Counted from the first letter of the stretch, positions 9,009-17,985 are shown. The stretch is DNA of 64,000 nucleotides from Leisingera sp. M658 (GCF_025144145.1 NZ_CP083546.1:1442501-1506500), one strand, 5' to 3'. A program made the numbers and translations. The notes: a model not told the origin generated them from the letters alone.

Positions 9009-9894
9009 TGCTCTTGGCCCTCCTTGAAACGGGGATCGATGATGGCGTTGAGGATGTCCGCGGCGGTGGTGGCGGCGATCAGCAGCGCGCTGGAGGCCAG
9101 CACCGCACCAAGTGTCACCGGGTAGTTGCGCAGGATCACCGCGTCATACATCAGCTTGCCGATGCCGGGCCGGGCAAAGACGATCTCGGCAAAGACCGCG
9201 CTGCCCAGCATGTAGCCGACCCCGACCCCCAGCACGGTAATGGTCGGTGCCACCGCCACCCGCAGCGCATAGCGGGAGATGATGCGCGGTTCGGTCAGGC
9301 CAAAAGAGCGGGCGTTGCGGATGTAATTTGCCGACAGCACCTCGATCATCGAGGCGCGTACCAGCCGCGCCAGGTAGCCGACCCAGCCGATGCCAACTGC
9401 GACGGCTGGCATGATCAGGTGGTGCAGCGTAGAACCAAAGCCGCCTTCGCCCGCGCCGATGGCAGGCAGCCAGCCCAGCCGGGCGGAAAACAGCAGCATG
9501 CCGTAGATTGCAATGATCACCGAAGGCACCGCGATGACGCTGACCGACAGCAATCCGATCAGCCGGTCAAACAGCCCGTTGCGGCGCACCGCCGCCAGGC
9601 AGCCCAGCGGGATGCCCAGGCCTGCTGCCAGCAGCATGGCTGCCGTGATCAGCTGCACAGTATGCGGAAGATGCGCCATCAGCACTTCGCTGACAGGGCG
9701 GCGGCTGCGCAGATCGGTGCCCAGATCGCCCTGGGCCACTGACCCCAGATACTTCACGATCTGCACTGGCATTGGCTGATCCAGCCCCAGCCGCTCGGCA
9801 AACTCGGCCTTGATGGCTGGCGTCGCCCGTGGGCCCAGCATCGCGCTGGCAGGATCGCCCCATGACAGGTGCGGCGGAGAATATAACCAAGCAC
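9005..9894 (-). pseudogene. DppB/OppB-type permease with internal deletion and frameshift
   Basis: A 278-codon frame starting at 9841 (MLGPRATPAIKAEFAERLGL) covers all but the N-terminus of a DppB permease. Just upstream, a GTG at 9894 with the ribosome site AAGGAG (minus strand, 9903-9908) starts VLGYILRRT, the true N-terminus of this family. Between them the frame shifts near 9858-9860: the second frame resumes as GDPASAMLGP. About 20-25 residues forming the first transmembrane helix are deleted. Expression from 9841 alone would lack the first helix. Confidence 0.75.
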
Positions 9895-10899
9895 GCCGGC
9901 GGCTCCTTGGAAGAAAAATCCGGGCGGGCAGGTCCGGGACAAATTACTGCATCGTGCAGATCCCGTTGGGATTGCCGGTTCAGAATTTCTGATGCAATTG
10001 CAGGTCGGCAGTGTGGATTTCATCGCTGTTCCGGAAGGTCCCCTTGTCCTGGCCGATCAGTTCGGCAATCAAGCTGGTTTCACAAAGCACTGCGTGAATG
10101 TCCTGCGCGGTGATACCCGGTTGGCGGTGTTGGCAAAATCCAGCCGGACGACCGTGCCGCCTCAAAATACCTGTCCGAAGCTTCCGCCGCGGCCTTGGGA
10201 ATGATGGTGCTGGAGGTGCCGGCTAAAATTACAGACTAATACGACGGAGACGGTGCGCTCAGCTGGAGGGTCCTGGTGTTAGGCCCGGTAACCTTGGCAT
10301 CTTCGAGCCGCGCAAATTCGGTGGCAATGCCCGGATCCAGCTCCGGATTCAGGTGATGGTTTTTATGCGGGATGCAGGCTGCTTGCAAAAATGAGCGCGA
10401 AACTGTGCCAGCATTCGGCCTCCCCGCCAACTTGCATCTGTTATGCAGCTGCAGCCGCCCGGCCCCGGATGCATTCCGCCGAACCGGCATCAACCGGCAG
10501 CAATCCCGCACAGGCCGCACCAGCCAATCCGCCCTCTCTCTCTCTCCAGCCGCGCTTGCTCATGCACAAACCGGCGGCTATGAAACGCAAACACGCAAAA
10601 GTCCGGTTTGATCAGATCGAGGCGGCCGGGGCGCTGGAAGGGCTGACAGACAGGGTGCGGGCTGTGGCAGGCATTCTTCAGAGGAAGAGCGGACCAGCGC
10701 AGACGCGGGATGGGGCCATGGCGGCAATCGCCAATTCGAAGGAGACCGGAAAACCGTTCAGAATATGCGTCATTTGCCGATCAAGCGGCAGGCCGGCGCA
10801 TTCTTCGATTTCACCTACGGTGATTTCTGGATTCTGAATTATGATCCCGGTCCGGACGTCAAGGCACCGGTTGCACTTTGAACAGCAAGGAAGACACTT
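9895..10899. other. About 1 kb without a recognisable gene, upstream of folA
   Basis: Several open frames of 60-148 codons exist but none has a convincing ribosome binding site or family signature, and composition looks non-coding. A frame ending at a TGA at 10879-10881 ends with a protein-like segment (FFDFTYGDFWILNYDPGPD) that may be the tail of a decayed gene; I could not place it. The interval continues the decayed block that starts after thyA. Confidence 0.4.
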
Positions 10900-11379
10900 A
10901 TGATTACTCTGATCGCTGCGCGGGCGCGCAACGGGGCCATTGGCAAGGACAATGATATCCCGTGGTTTGCGCCTGAGGATTTAAAAGCGTTTCAGCGCGA
11001 GACCCTGGGCGGCGCCATCATTATGGGCCGCAATACCTGGGACAGCCTACCGGTGAAACCGCTGAAGAACCGGCTCAATCTGGTGGTGTCGTCCAACCCG
11101 CAGGCGGCAGAGAATGTGCTGCCGTCGATCGGGGCGGCGGTGCAGGAGGCCTATGCGCAGGGCTACCGCCGGGTCTATGGCATTGGCGGCGAAGGTATTT
11201 ACCGCGGCATGCTGGAAATGGCCGACCGGCTGCTTGTCACCGAAGTAGATCTGACCATCGAGGATGCAGATGCCTTTTTTCCGGAGTTTCAGGCAGACGA
11301 ATGGGCCAAGTCCGGGGAAACGGTTCTGCGCGGCAGCGATCCGGCCTGTGTGATGGCTGAGTATCTGCGGCGGACCTGA
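10900..11379 (+). CDS. folA: Dihydrofolate reductase
   Basis: The 159-residue protein reduces dihydrofolate to tetrahydrofolate with NADPH, the target of trimethoprim. The N-terminus ITLIAARARNGAIGKDNDIPW and the catalytic acid D27 in PEDLKAF are in place, as are the NADPH-binding MGRNTWDSLP and IGGEGIYRGML. AAGGAAG lies 10 bases before the ATG. It functionally pairs with thyA. Confidence 0.97.
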   Translation: MITLIAARARNGAIGKDNDIPWFAPEDLKAFQRETLGGAIIMGRNTWDSLPVKPLKNRLNLVVSSNPQAAENVLPSIGAAVQEAYAQGYRRVYGIGGEGIYRGMLEMADRLLVTEVDLTIEDADAFFPEFQADEWAKSGETVLRGSDPACVMAEYLRRT

Positions 11380-11393
11380 CGGGCGGTCTTTGC

Positions 11394-11420
11394 CTGCGCC
11401 CAGTCTGATCCCGGGCGCAG
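11394..11420. terminator. Hairpin between converging folA and cold-shock gene
   Basis: CTGCGCCC (11394-11401) and GGGCGCAG (11413-11420) form an 8-bp stem directly after folA and before the end of the convergent cold-shock gene. There is no strong T run on either strand, so termination is only suggested by position. Confidence 0.4.
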
Positions 11421-11434
11421 TGCAGATTAATCGG

Positions 11435-11641
11435 TCAAAGCTCTTTCAGCTCTGCGGCCATTTGGCGGCCATCGCGGCCTTCGGACAGCTCGTAGCCGAC
11501 CTTCATATTGTCCGCGAGGCCGGCCATGCCCGACCGTTCCACCGCGGAAATGTGCACAAACACATCCTTGCCGCCTTGATCAGGTTCAATAAACCCATAC
11601 CCTTTGGTGGTGTTGAACCACTTCACGGTGCCACTTGGCAT
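11435..11641 (-). CDS. Cold-shock domain protein (CspA family)
   Basis: A 68-residue single cold-shock domain with RNP1 KGYGFIEP (13-20) and RNP2 VFVHI (27-31), both aromatic nucleic-acid-binding motifs. Family members bind single-stranded RNA and DNA and melt RNA structure. Nearly 190 bases separate it from the divergent ArsC-like gene, leaving room for the long 5' untranslated region usual for csp genes. Confidence 0.93.
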   Translation of the reverse strand: MPSGTVKWFNTTKGYGFIEPDQGGKDVFVHISAVERSGMAGLADNMKVGYELSEGRDGRQMAAELKEL

Positions 11642-11829
11642 TTCCCGCGTCTCCTTCTACTTTGCACGTCGCCTTGAGGCTTCCCAAGACATCCGGCCCG
11701 TCCCGTTGTCTGAAGCGAGTGAGGCAAGGCCGGACAACTTTAAGTTTTGCACGGGCTGCTCGAAAATCAAGAGAAACCGGCGCATTCTACCATAAATTGT
11801 GTGAGGTTCCCGGAGAGGATGGAGGATTT

Positions 11830-12147
11830 ATGAAAATCTACGGGCTGAAAAACTGCGATACCTGCCGTAAGGCGTTGAAGAGTATTGAAAACTCAACTCT
11901 GATCGATATCCGCACAAGCGGCATGCCAGAAGGGCTGCTGGAGGCGGCTTATGCACAATTTGGTGCGAAACTGGTCAATACGCGGTCTGCCACGTGGCGT
12001 GGTTTGAGCGAGCAGGATCGGGCAAGCGAACCGCTGGTCTTGTTGCGGGAACATCCTGCATTGATGAAGCGGCCGTTGATCGACCGGGACGGGGAGTTAT
12101 TCCTGGGCTGGGATCAGAACGTGCAGGCGGCACTTGGCGGATCTTAA
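11830..12147 (+). CDS. ArsC/Spx-family thioredoxin-fold reductase (YffB type)
   Basis: The 105-residue protein starts MKIYGLKNCDTCRKALK, with a C9-x-x-C12 pair at the end of the first strand as in the ArsC/Spx/YffB superfamily, and has the later MKRPLIDRDGELFLGW segment common to it. YffB-type members are small, glutathione-dependent thiol reductases; arsenate reduction is not shown. GGAGG at 11821-11825 fixes the start at 11830; the open frame extends further upstream without a ribosome site. Confidence 0.85.
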   Translation: MKIYGLKNCDTCRKALKSIENSTLIDIRTSGMPEGLLEAAYAQFGAKLVNTRSATWRGLSEQDRASEPLVLLREHPALMKRPLIDRDGELFLGWDQNVQAALGGS

Positions 12148-12189
12148 ACCGCTGCCTATGTCGTTACCGTCAATTTAGGGAGAGGCATT

Positions 12190-12555
12190 ATGCGCAACGC
12201 AGCCCTGGTATTGGGGATCATCGCCGGTGTTTTCGGCATGATCGTGGGCTTTTTCGGCTATGGCTACACTGCGGCGGTGGAGCATTTCGGCGAGATCGAA
12301 GGGCTGGCTGAACAAGTCGTTAACGTGGAGCAGCTGCGGCTGGCGGTGCTGTCGCCGCTTCTGGCGATTGCGGGCGGTGCGATGGCGCGGGCGCGGGCGT
12401 TGTGGGGCGGGGTCCTGCTGCTGGGATCAGCTGCGGGAATGTATGCAGGGTTCGGCCTCAACGTCTTTACCATCTTCCCGCTTAGCTTTGCCGCGGCGGC
12501 CGGGCTGATGGCGCTGGCAGCCGGGAAGCCGGATGAACCCAAGGCGCATTTCTAA
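12190..12555 (+). CDS. Small integral membrane protein of unknown function
   Basis: A 121-residue hydrophobic protein with about four transmembrane segments (roughly residues 5-27, 48-66, 69-87 and 91-110) and a short charged loop AVEHFGEIEGLAEQVV after the first helix. AGGGAGAGG precedes the ATG. The fold resembles DUF4064-type small membrane proteins, but I do not recognise a function. It may be cotranscribed with the reductase gene 42 bases upstream. Confidence 0.7.
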   Translation: MRNAALVLGIIAGVFGMIVGFFGYGYTAAVEHFGEIEGLAEQVVNVEQLRLAVLSPLLAIAGGAMARARALWGGVLLLGSAAGMYAGFGLNVFTIFPLSFAAAAGLMALAAGKPDEPKAHF

Positions 12556-12575
12556 CCAGCCCTGGGGCCATTGAA

Positions 12576-12606
12576 AAAGGCGCTGTTGCGGAAGTAGGGC
12601 GCCTTT
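12576..12606. terminator. Bidirectional terminator hairpin
   Basis: AAAGGCGC (12576-12583) pairs with GCGCCTTT (12599-12606) around a 15-base loop, with T-rich flanks on both strands. It lies between the converging membrane-protein gene and the end of the buf operon and probably serves both. Confidence 0.65.
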
Positions 12607-12627
12607 ATTGCCGAAGTGATTAAGGTG

Positions 12628-13203
12628 TCAGGCGGTCACAGGTCCTGCGCGGCGGCGAAGGATCGCATCAGCCGAAAGGGCGCCGCCGCCCTTGATGACC
12701 AGGATCGCCAGAACAAAGACCCAGAACACGCGTATATCTGCCAGGCCGACACTTTTGATGGCTGGATCGAATTCAGCGATGTTGTCAAACCAGTTGCCCC
12801 ACTGGGAATGCTGCGCGACGTAGACATCGGTAAAGCTTTGTACCGCGACAAAGCCGATCATGCCAAGTGATGCCAAACGGGTGAACAGGCCGATCACGAT
12901 CAGCAGTGGCAGAATAAGCTCGGCCCACATGCCGGCAAAGGCGAAGGCCCAGTGAAAAATGGTCAGCTGGTCAAAATCATAGCCAACGGATTCAATGAAT
13001 TTGGGGAAGATCTGGATATAGGCGCCGTCCGAGGGAAACAGGAAGCCAAAGAAGCCGTCGCCGAATTTGGTCAGGGCGGATTTCCAGAAATACACCAGCA
13101 GGACAGCGGCAAAGACAAAGCGCGCGGCCAGTGGAAGCAGCCAGTCTCCGACCCTTTCGATCTGGCTGAAGATGGCGTTGTGAATGGAGACTAGTGCGTG
13201 CAT
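12628..13203 (-). CDS. bufD: DoxX-family membrane protein of the bufferin operon
   Basis: The 191-residue protein has four hydrophobic segments (about 23-42, 83-103, 108-125 and 155-172) and the DoxX features KSALTKFGDGFFGF and WAELILPLLIVIGLFTRLAS. DoxX proteins are often the last gene of DUF2282-DUF692-DUF2063 operons, where they are thought to act in the membrane in metal or redox handling. Its AAAGGG ribosome site overlaps the stop of the preceding bufC gene, 4 bases away, so translation is coupled. Confidence 0.8.
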   Translation of the reverse strand: MHALVSIHNAIFSQIERVGDWLLPLAARFVFAAVLLVYFWKSALTKFGDGFFGFLFPSDGAYIQIFPKFIESVGYDFDQLTIFHWAFAFAGMWAELILPLLIVIGLFTRLASLGMIGFVAVQSFTDVYVAQHSQWGNWFDNIAEFDPAIKSVGLADIRVFWVFVLAILVIKGGGALSADAILRRRAGPVTA

Positions 13204-13207
13204 GGTC

Positions 13208-13963
13208 TTACCCTTTGCTGTCCAGACCGGTTATCGCGCCGCCCTGCAACAGCAGGGCCAGCGTGGCACCCAGGTCGAATGTTTCGTCTTCGGCGGCGGC
13301 CTGTTCCAAGGCTTCGCCGATGCTGGCGCCCTTCGTCAGGGCGCGGATCCAGTGTGCGCCCGCGGGCGGCAGGAGCTGGGGAATGGGATCGAATTCAGGG
13401 CGGGTGATCAGCACATCCTGCGCCTGGGCTTGCGGCTTGGGCGCGCTGTCTTCGGTATTGTAAAGCCAGAGGCCATAAATGGGCCAGGGCGAGCGCAGGA
13501 GCTGCACCGCGGGGGCCAGGGCTACGCGCGTGTTCATCAGGTCCCCGGGCGTCAAGGCGCCAAGGTCCTCGGGTGGAACGGGCGCGGCATCTGCGGCGTG
13601 GTAGGCGCGGCGCAGGGCCAGTTCCAGCCGGGCCACATCACCCAGATAGCCAAGGTGCTTGAGTTGCTCCATACCCTCCAGGAAGGCGGGGAAGTGGTCG
13701 CCATAGAACATCATCAGCGGCGAAGACGGCGGATGTTGGCGCAAGTAGATACCGGCCAGCCCGGCCATGTTTTGTTTGCCCAAAAGCTTGGCAATCACCG
13801 GGAAGGCGCTGTGCATGGCTTCGGTCAGGGACACGGCCACATTGTTGCGGTAGACGCTGAAGCGGCGCCCGGCGGGCTGGTCCTGATGATCCACCAGCCC
13901 ATCCGGCACCGGCTGGCCCGCATCCATCATGGCGCGGGTGAAATCTGCTTGGGATACACTCAT
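13208..13963 (-). CDS. bufC: BufC, DUF2063 partner of the MNIO enzyme
   Basis: The 251-residue protein has the DUF2063 domain at its N-terminus (about residues 1-100, with RFSVYRNNVAVSLTEAMHSAFPV). In characterised bufferin and methanobactin-like systems such partners bind the leader or precursor peptide and present it to the DUF692 enzyme. The start at 13963 overlaps the bufB stop by 4 bases (ATGA); an upstream extension of the frame lies inside bufB and is rejected. Partner role is by family knowledge. Confidence 0.85.
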   Translation of the reverse strand: MSVSQADFTRAMMDAGQPVPDGLVDHQDQPAGRRFSVYRNNVAVSLTEAMHSAFPVIAKLLGKQNMAGLAGIYLRQHPPSSPLMMFYGDHFPAFLEGMEQLKHLGYLGDVARLELALRRAYHAADAAPVPPEDLGALTPGDLMNTRVALAPAVQLLRSPWPIYGLWLYNTEDSAPKPQAQAQDVLITRPEFDPIPQLLPPAGAHWIRALTKGASIGEALEQAAAEDETFDLGATLALLLQGGAITGLDSKG

Positions 13964-14814
13964 GCCGGGATGCGCTCCAGCGCGGTTGCGGCGCGGGCGG
14001 CCTCGGCTGCCAGCACCACCCAGTCCGGCACGTCGTTGTCCCATTCGATCAGCACTGGCTTGGGGCCGGATTTGGCGAGGGTGTAATCCAGCAGCGCCCA
14101 GACCGGATCCACCACCGCGGCACCATGGCTGTCAATCAGCAGGGGATGGCCGTGCTCATCCTGATCTTCGTCATGGCCGCCGAGATGGATTTCACCCACC
14201 TTGCCCAGCGGAAAGGCGTCAATGTAGCCCTGCGGAGAGAAGTCGAGGTTGGTGGCCGAGACAAAGACGTTGTTCACGTCCAGCAGCAGCCCGCAGCCGG
14301 TGCGGCAGGAGATCTCAGCCAGGAACTCAGGCTCGGACCAGGTGCTTTCAGTAAAGGCGAGATAGCTGGAGGGGTTTTCCAGCAGCATCCGCCGCCCGAT
14401 GGTGTCCTGCACTTGGCCGATGTGATCGCAGATCCGCTGCAGGCTGGCGTCCGTATAGGGCAGCGGCAGCAGGTCGTTGTAGAAATGGCTGTCGTGTGTG
14501 GACCAGGCCAGATGCTCGGAGAAGCTGGCGGGGTTCAGCCAGGACACCAAATGCTTGAGCCGGGCCAGATGGTCTGCGTCCAGCGGTCCTTCGCCGCCGA
14601 TGGAAAGGCCCACGCCATGCACTGACATGGCAAAATCTTCGGCAAGGTGGCGCAGCTGCGCAATCGGGCGGCCGCCGTCCCCCATGTAGTTTTCCGCGTG
14701 GATTTCCAGCCATTTGACAGCGCCCGGATCCGTTATGATCTGGGCGAAATGCTGCGGCTTGTAGCCAACGCCCGGGGCGGCGGGCAGCCTGTTTTGTGCA
14801 GCGGCGTCAAGCAT
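13960..14814 (-). CDS. bufB: BufB, DUF692 multinuclear iron-dependent oxidase (MNIO)
   Basis: The 284-residue TIM-barrel enzyme belongs to the MNIO family with MbnB, TglH and ChrH. Candidate iron ligands are seen in MSVHGVGLSIGG, MLLENPSSYL, LLLDVNNVFVSATN and EIHLGGHDED. In bufferin systems it converts cysteines of the precursor to thiooxazoles that bind copper. ATG at 14814 with ACAGGA upstream is preferred over the TTG at 14838. It follows bufA after a terminator-like hairpin. Confidence 0.9.
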   Translation of the reverse strand: MLDAAAQNRLPAAPGVGYKPQHFAQIITDPGAVKWLEIHAENYMGDGGRPIAQLRHLAEDFAMSVHGVGLSIGGEGPLDADHLARLKHLVSWLNPASFSEHLAWSTHDSHFYNDLLPLPYTDASLQRICDHIGQVQDTIGRRMLLENPSSYLAFTESTWSEPEFLAEISCRTGCGLLLDVNNVFVSATNLDFSPQGYIDAFPLGKVGEIHLGGHDEDQDEHGHPLLIDSHGAAVVDPVWALLDYTLAKSGPKPVLIEWDNDVPDWVVLAAEAARAATALERIPA

Positions 14815-14836
14815 GGGAAGTCCTGTTTCCGGGTGC

Positions 14837-14865
14837 AAAAAGGGCGGGAATTCACACTCCCGCCC
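14837..14865 (-). terminator. Intrinsic terminator or attenuator between bufA and bufB
   Basis: On the minus strand GGGCGGGA (14865-14858) and TCCCGCCC (14849-14842) form a perfect 8-bp stem with an 8-base loop, followed at once by TTTTT (14841-14837). It begins 18 bases after the bufA stop and lies just before the bufB ribosome site. It should stop most transcripts after the precursor gene and let a fraction continue. Confidence 0.75.
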
Positions 14866-14882
14866 CCGAATTCAAGCGGCGC

Positions 14883-15188
14883 TTATGCCGGCAGGTCGCG
14901 TTCCAGCGGCTCCAGCGAGCCGCTGCGTGCGGTGCCGTCGGCCATGGCCGGCAGCTCAAGACCGGCGCAGGTGCCGGCGTCAACCAATGTCCAGGCGTTG
15001 CCCTGATAGTCGGTGGTCGAGGTGCCCGCGCAGGTGGTGCCGGGACCGGCGGCGCAGTCATTCTGGCCGGCCAGCGAAACGCCGTAGCACTTTTCCTTGG
15101 TGGCGGCGGCAGCGGGCATGGTCGAAGCGGCGGTCAGAGCGGCAGCAACGGCGCCTGCAACGGCCAGGGATTTTGCGGTGTTCGACAT
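14883..15188 (-). CDS. bufA: BufA bufferin precursor peptide (DUF2282)
   Basis: The 101-residue precursor has a signal peptide ending near MPAAAA (residue 29) and a core with four cysteines at C34, C45, C53 and C74 in the contexts [25 protein letters not shown] and GTCAG. This spacing is the DUF2282 signature of BufA1-type precursors. After modification of cysteines by BufB/BufC the mature periplasmic peptide is expected to sequester copper. The start at 15188 directly precedes the signal peptide and has AAAGGAA upstream; the frame opens earlier at 15236. Confidence 0.9.
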   Translation of the reverse strand: MSNTAKSLAVAGAVAAALTAASTMPAAAATKEKCYGVSLAGQNDCAAGPGTTCAGTSTTDYQGNAWTLVDAGTCAGLELPAMADGTARSGSLEPLERDLPA

Positions 15189-15243
15189 CTCGTGAATTCC
15201 TTTCGGTTTAACATGCGGTGTCGTGATGACAGGCAAACACTAA

Positions 15244-15258
15244 CCTGAGGTTTTCAGG
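15244..15258 (-). promoter_or_regulatory. Inverted repeat upstream of the buf operon
   Basis: CCTGA (15244-15248) and TCAGG (15254-15258) form a small inverted repeat about 55 bases upstream of bufA. Bufferin operons are often controlled by copper-responsive extracytoplasmic-function sigma factors, but I cannot identify such a promoter here with confidence. Confidence 0.3.
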
Positions 15259-15357
15259 ATTTTAAGTCACGAGGCCGTGTCTCACGCCTGCGTCAGCGTA
15301 TGTGAGAGCGGAACGCCGGGTAAAGAGCTGATTTCAAGCCTTTTTGCCTGCGTTTGA

Positions 15358-15384
15358 AACAAAACGGCCCCCGATTGGGGGCCG
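15358..15384 (-). terminator. Intrinsic terminator of thrS
   Basis: CGGCCCCC (15365-15372) pairs with GGGGGCCG (15377-15384) around a GATT loop. On the minus strand the stem is followed by TTTTGTTT, 25 bases after the thrS stop. Confidence 0.8.
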
Positions 15385-15409
15385 CTGATGCTGTTCTGCG
15401 CGCGAAATG

Positions 15410-17356
15410 TTACAGAAGGTCCGGCGGGGTGGCTTCCGCCGCCAGCGCGTTTGTAACATTTTCCAGGGAGTCGACCCTGGTCTGCTTTTCGCCAAGACGG
15501 CGCACCGAGACGGTGCGCTCCTCCACTTCGCGGTGGCCGACGGCGAGAATGACCGGCACCTTGCCCACCGAATGTTCGCGGACCTTGTAGTTGATCTTCT
15601 CGTTGCGGATATCGGCCTCGGCGCGCACGCCGGCCTTTTGCAGGTTGGCAACAACCTCCTGCACATAGTCATCCGCGTCCGAAGTGATCGAGGCAACCAC
15701 TACCTGACGCGGGGCCAGCCAGAACGGCAGTTTGCCCGCGTGCTCTTCGATCAGGATGCCAATGAAGCGTTCGAACGAGCCCAGCGTGGCACGGTGCAGC
15801 ATAACCGGGCGGTGCTTGGCGCCGTCGGCGCCGATATAGGTGGCATCCAGACGCTCGGGCAGAACAAAGTCCACCTGATGGGTGCCGCACTGCCAGTCAC
15901 GGCCGATGGCGTCAGTCAGCACAAACTCCAGCTTGGGGCCATAAAAGGCGCCTTCGCCCGGGTTCAGTTCCGGTTCGATCCCGGCGGCGCGGGTAGCGGA
16001 CAGCAGGGCAGCCTCGGCCTTGTCCCAGACCTCATCCGAGCCGGAGCGCTTTTCCGGGCGGTCAGAGAATTTGACTGAGAACTTCTCGAAGCCAAGATCG
16101 GTGTAGACCTTCGACAGGAAGGTGATGAATTCCGCGGTCTCGGATTCGATCTGGTCTTCGGCGCAGAAGATATGGCCGTCATCCTGGGTAAAGCCGCGCA
16201 CCCGCATGATGCCGTGCAGCGCGCCCGAGGGCTCATAGCGGTTGCAGGAGCCGAATTCGGCCATCCGCAGGGGCAAATCGCGGTAGGATTTGAGGCCCTG
16301 GTTGAAGATCTGCACGTGGCAGGGGCAGTTCATCGGCTTCAGCGCGTTCACAGCTTTTTCGCGGGCGTGCTCCTCGTCGACTTCGACGATGAACATGTTT
16401 TCCTGGTATTTTTCCCAGTGGCCCGAGGCCTCCCACAGCTTACGGTCGACGACCTGCGGGGTGTTCACCTCGACATAGCCGCCCTTTTCCTGCTGGCGGC
16501 GCATGTAATCCTGCAGCTGAGTGTAGATCTTCCAGCCGTTGGGGTGCCAGAAAATCTGGCCGGGGGCCTCTTCCTGCATGTGGAACAGGTCCATCTCGCG
16601 GCCCAGCTTGCGGTGGTCGCGCTTGGCGGCCTCTTCCAGCATGTGCAGGTGGGCCTTCAGCTTCTCCTTGCCGGTGAAGGCAACGCCGTAGATCCGCTGC
16701 AACATGGCGCGGCTGCTGTCGCCGCGCCAGTAGGCGCCAGCGATCGACATCAGCTTGAAGGCATCGCCCGGCAGCTGGCCGGTGTGCTGCAGGTGCGGGC
16801 CGCGGCACAGATCCTGCCAGCCGCCGTGCCAGTACATCCGCAGCGGCTCGTCGCCGGGGATGCTTTCGATCAGCTCGACCTTATAGGGCTCACCCAAGTC
16901 GGTGTAATGCTGGATCGCGCGGGGGCGGTCCCAGACTTCGGTGCGGACCTCATCACGCTTGTTGATGATGTCCTTCATCTTCTTCTCGATGGTGCCGAGG
17001 TCTTCGGGGGTGAAGGGCTCGGCGCGGTCGAAGTCGTAATACCAGCCGTTTTCAATAACCGGGCCGATGGTGACCTTGGTGTCGGGCCAGATCTCCTGCA
17101 CCGCGCGGGCCATGACATGCGCCAGATCGTGGCGGATCAGCTCATTGGCCTGGACCTCGTCCTTAATGGTGTGGATGGCGATGGCCGCATCTGCATCAAT
17201 CGGCCACTGCAGGTCCCAGTGCTGACCGTCGACGGTGGCGGAGATGGCCTTTTTGGCCAGTGAGGTGGAAATGCTGGAAGCCACCTGCGCAGGGGTTACG
17301 CCTGCGTCATAGGATCGTGCATTGCCATCGGGGAATGTGAGAGAGATTTGGGCCAT
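15410..17356 (-). CDS. thrS: Threonine--tRNA ligase
   Basis: The 648-residue class II synthetase has an N-terminal TGS domain ([16 protein letters not shown] onward), the second additional (editing) domain with [16 protein letters not shown], the catalytic core with [20 protein letters not shown] (zinc-ligand cysteine) and [20 protein letters not shown], and a C-terminal anticodon-binding domain. GAGGAG precedes the ATG at 17356; the frame starts 11 codons earlier with GTG but without a better site. Length is normal for the family. Confidence 0.97.
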   Translation of the reverse strand: MAQISLTFPDGNARSYDAGVTPAQVASSISTSLAKKAISATVDGQHWDLQWPIDADAAIAIHTIKDEVQANELIRHDLAHVMARAVQEIWPDTKVTIGPVIENGWYYDFDRAEPFTPEDLGTIEKKMKDIINKRDEVRTEVWDRPRAIQHYTDLGEPYKVELIESIPGDEPLRMYWHGGWQDLCRGPHLQHTGQLPGDAFKLMSIAGAYWRGDSSRAMLQRIYGVAFTGKEKLKAHLHMLEEAAKRDHRKLGREMDLFHMQEEAPGQIFWHPNGWKIYTQLQDYMRRQQEKGGYVEVNTPQVVDRKLWEASGHWEKYQENMFIVEVDEEHAREKAVNALKPMNCPCHVQIFNQGLKSYRDLPLRMAEFGSCNRYEPSGALHGIMRVRGFTQDDGHIFCAEDQIESETAEFITFLSKVYTDLGFEKFSVKFSDRPEKRSGSDEVWDKAEAALLSATRAAGIEPELNPGEGAFYGPKLEFVLTDAIGRDWQCGTHQVDFVLPERLDATYIGADGAKHRPVMLHRATLGSFERFIGILIEEHAGKLPFWLAPRQVVVASITSDADDYVQEVVANLQKAGVRAEADIRNEKINYKVREHSVGKVPVILAVGHREVEERTVSVRRLGEKQTRVDSLENVTNALAAEATPPDLL

Positions 17357-17636
17357 TGTCTGGCTGCTCCTCGTCGGTTTGGCGCCCACTGAACGCCCGG
17401 TTGCGGGTATGTGTTTGGTCTGTGCGTATTGCTGTCAATGCAGGGGCAAGTCAAGACAGGTTTGCATGTGTCTGTTTTTGCCCTGGAAAATTCCTTTGTG
17501 TGCCAATGCATGCGATTGCACATATATGTATACCGGTAAGCATTTGAAAAACAACAAGAAAAATGTTGTCATGGGAGCGAATCCGGGGCAGTGTGGCTGA
17601 AATCTTAGGCCCAATGGACATACCAGGAGTGTTCCG

Positions 17637-17885
17637 ATGACCCGCCCGAACCCGAACTTTGACCTGACAGTTGAAGATGTGGACCTGATTGAAACCGCGC
17701 TGTGCCAGTCACGGGAGATCCTGTCGCAGCGCCGTCTATCCTATGAGCATTGTGCGCATGTCGAAGGCGGGCCGAGCCGGGAAAAGGCACGGCTGACAGG
17801 AGAGGCATTGACCCGGATACAGGATTTGCTGGGGCGCTTGAGCATGCAGAAAACCGTTTCCAGCCCGGCTGCTGCTGTTTTTTGA
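17637..17885 (+). CDS. Small hypothetical protein
   Basis: An 82-residue polar, mostly helical protein (FDLTVEDVDLIETALCQSRE..., then LTGEALTRIQDLLGRL). CAGGAG lies 8 bases before the ATG, and codon use looks coding. I do not recognise the family. It stands alone, divergent from thrS across a 280-base region that shows no other feature. Confidence 0.65.
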   Translation: MTRPNPNFDLTVEDVDLIETALCQSREILSQRRLSYEHCAHVEGGPSREKARLTGEALTRIQDLLGRLSMQKTVSSPAAAVF

Positions 17886-17931
17886 CTATGCCAATTGGCG
17901 CTTGCTGATTCACCTGCCGCAGAAAAGATGC

Positions 17932-17981
17932 GAGGGGCCGGCCCCTCGCGCTCCCCGGGGTATTTTTGACCAGAAAGAAGC
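17932..17981. repeat. Dispersed intergenic repeat, copy 1, with GC-rich hairpin
   Basis: A hairpin GCGAGGGGC/GCCCCTCGC (about 17932-17949) is followed by GGGGTATTTTTGACCAGAAA GAAGC at 17957-17981. Nearly the same GGGTATTT-NN-GACCAGAAAGAAG block occurs twice more at 45446-45471 and 45623-45648. Here it lies just after the end of the convergent DUF4105 gene and may also act as terminator. Confidence 0.6.
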
Positions 17982-17985
17982 CGGA

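Noticed and set aside
10391-10881. Possible lipocalin-like gene tail upstream of folA
   Set aside because: Only one short segment (FFDFTYGDFWILNYDP) looks protein-like and it is in a different frame from the longest open frame; not enough to name a family.
13184-14086. 300-codon plus-strand open frame
   Set aside because: It is antisense to bufC and bufB, is rich in His/Gln/Gly as expected for shadows of GC-rich genes, and has no family signature.
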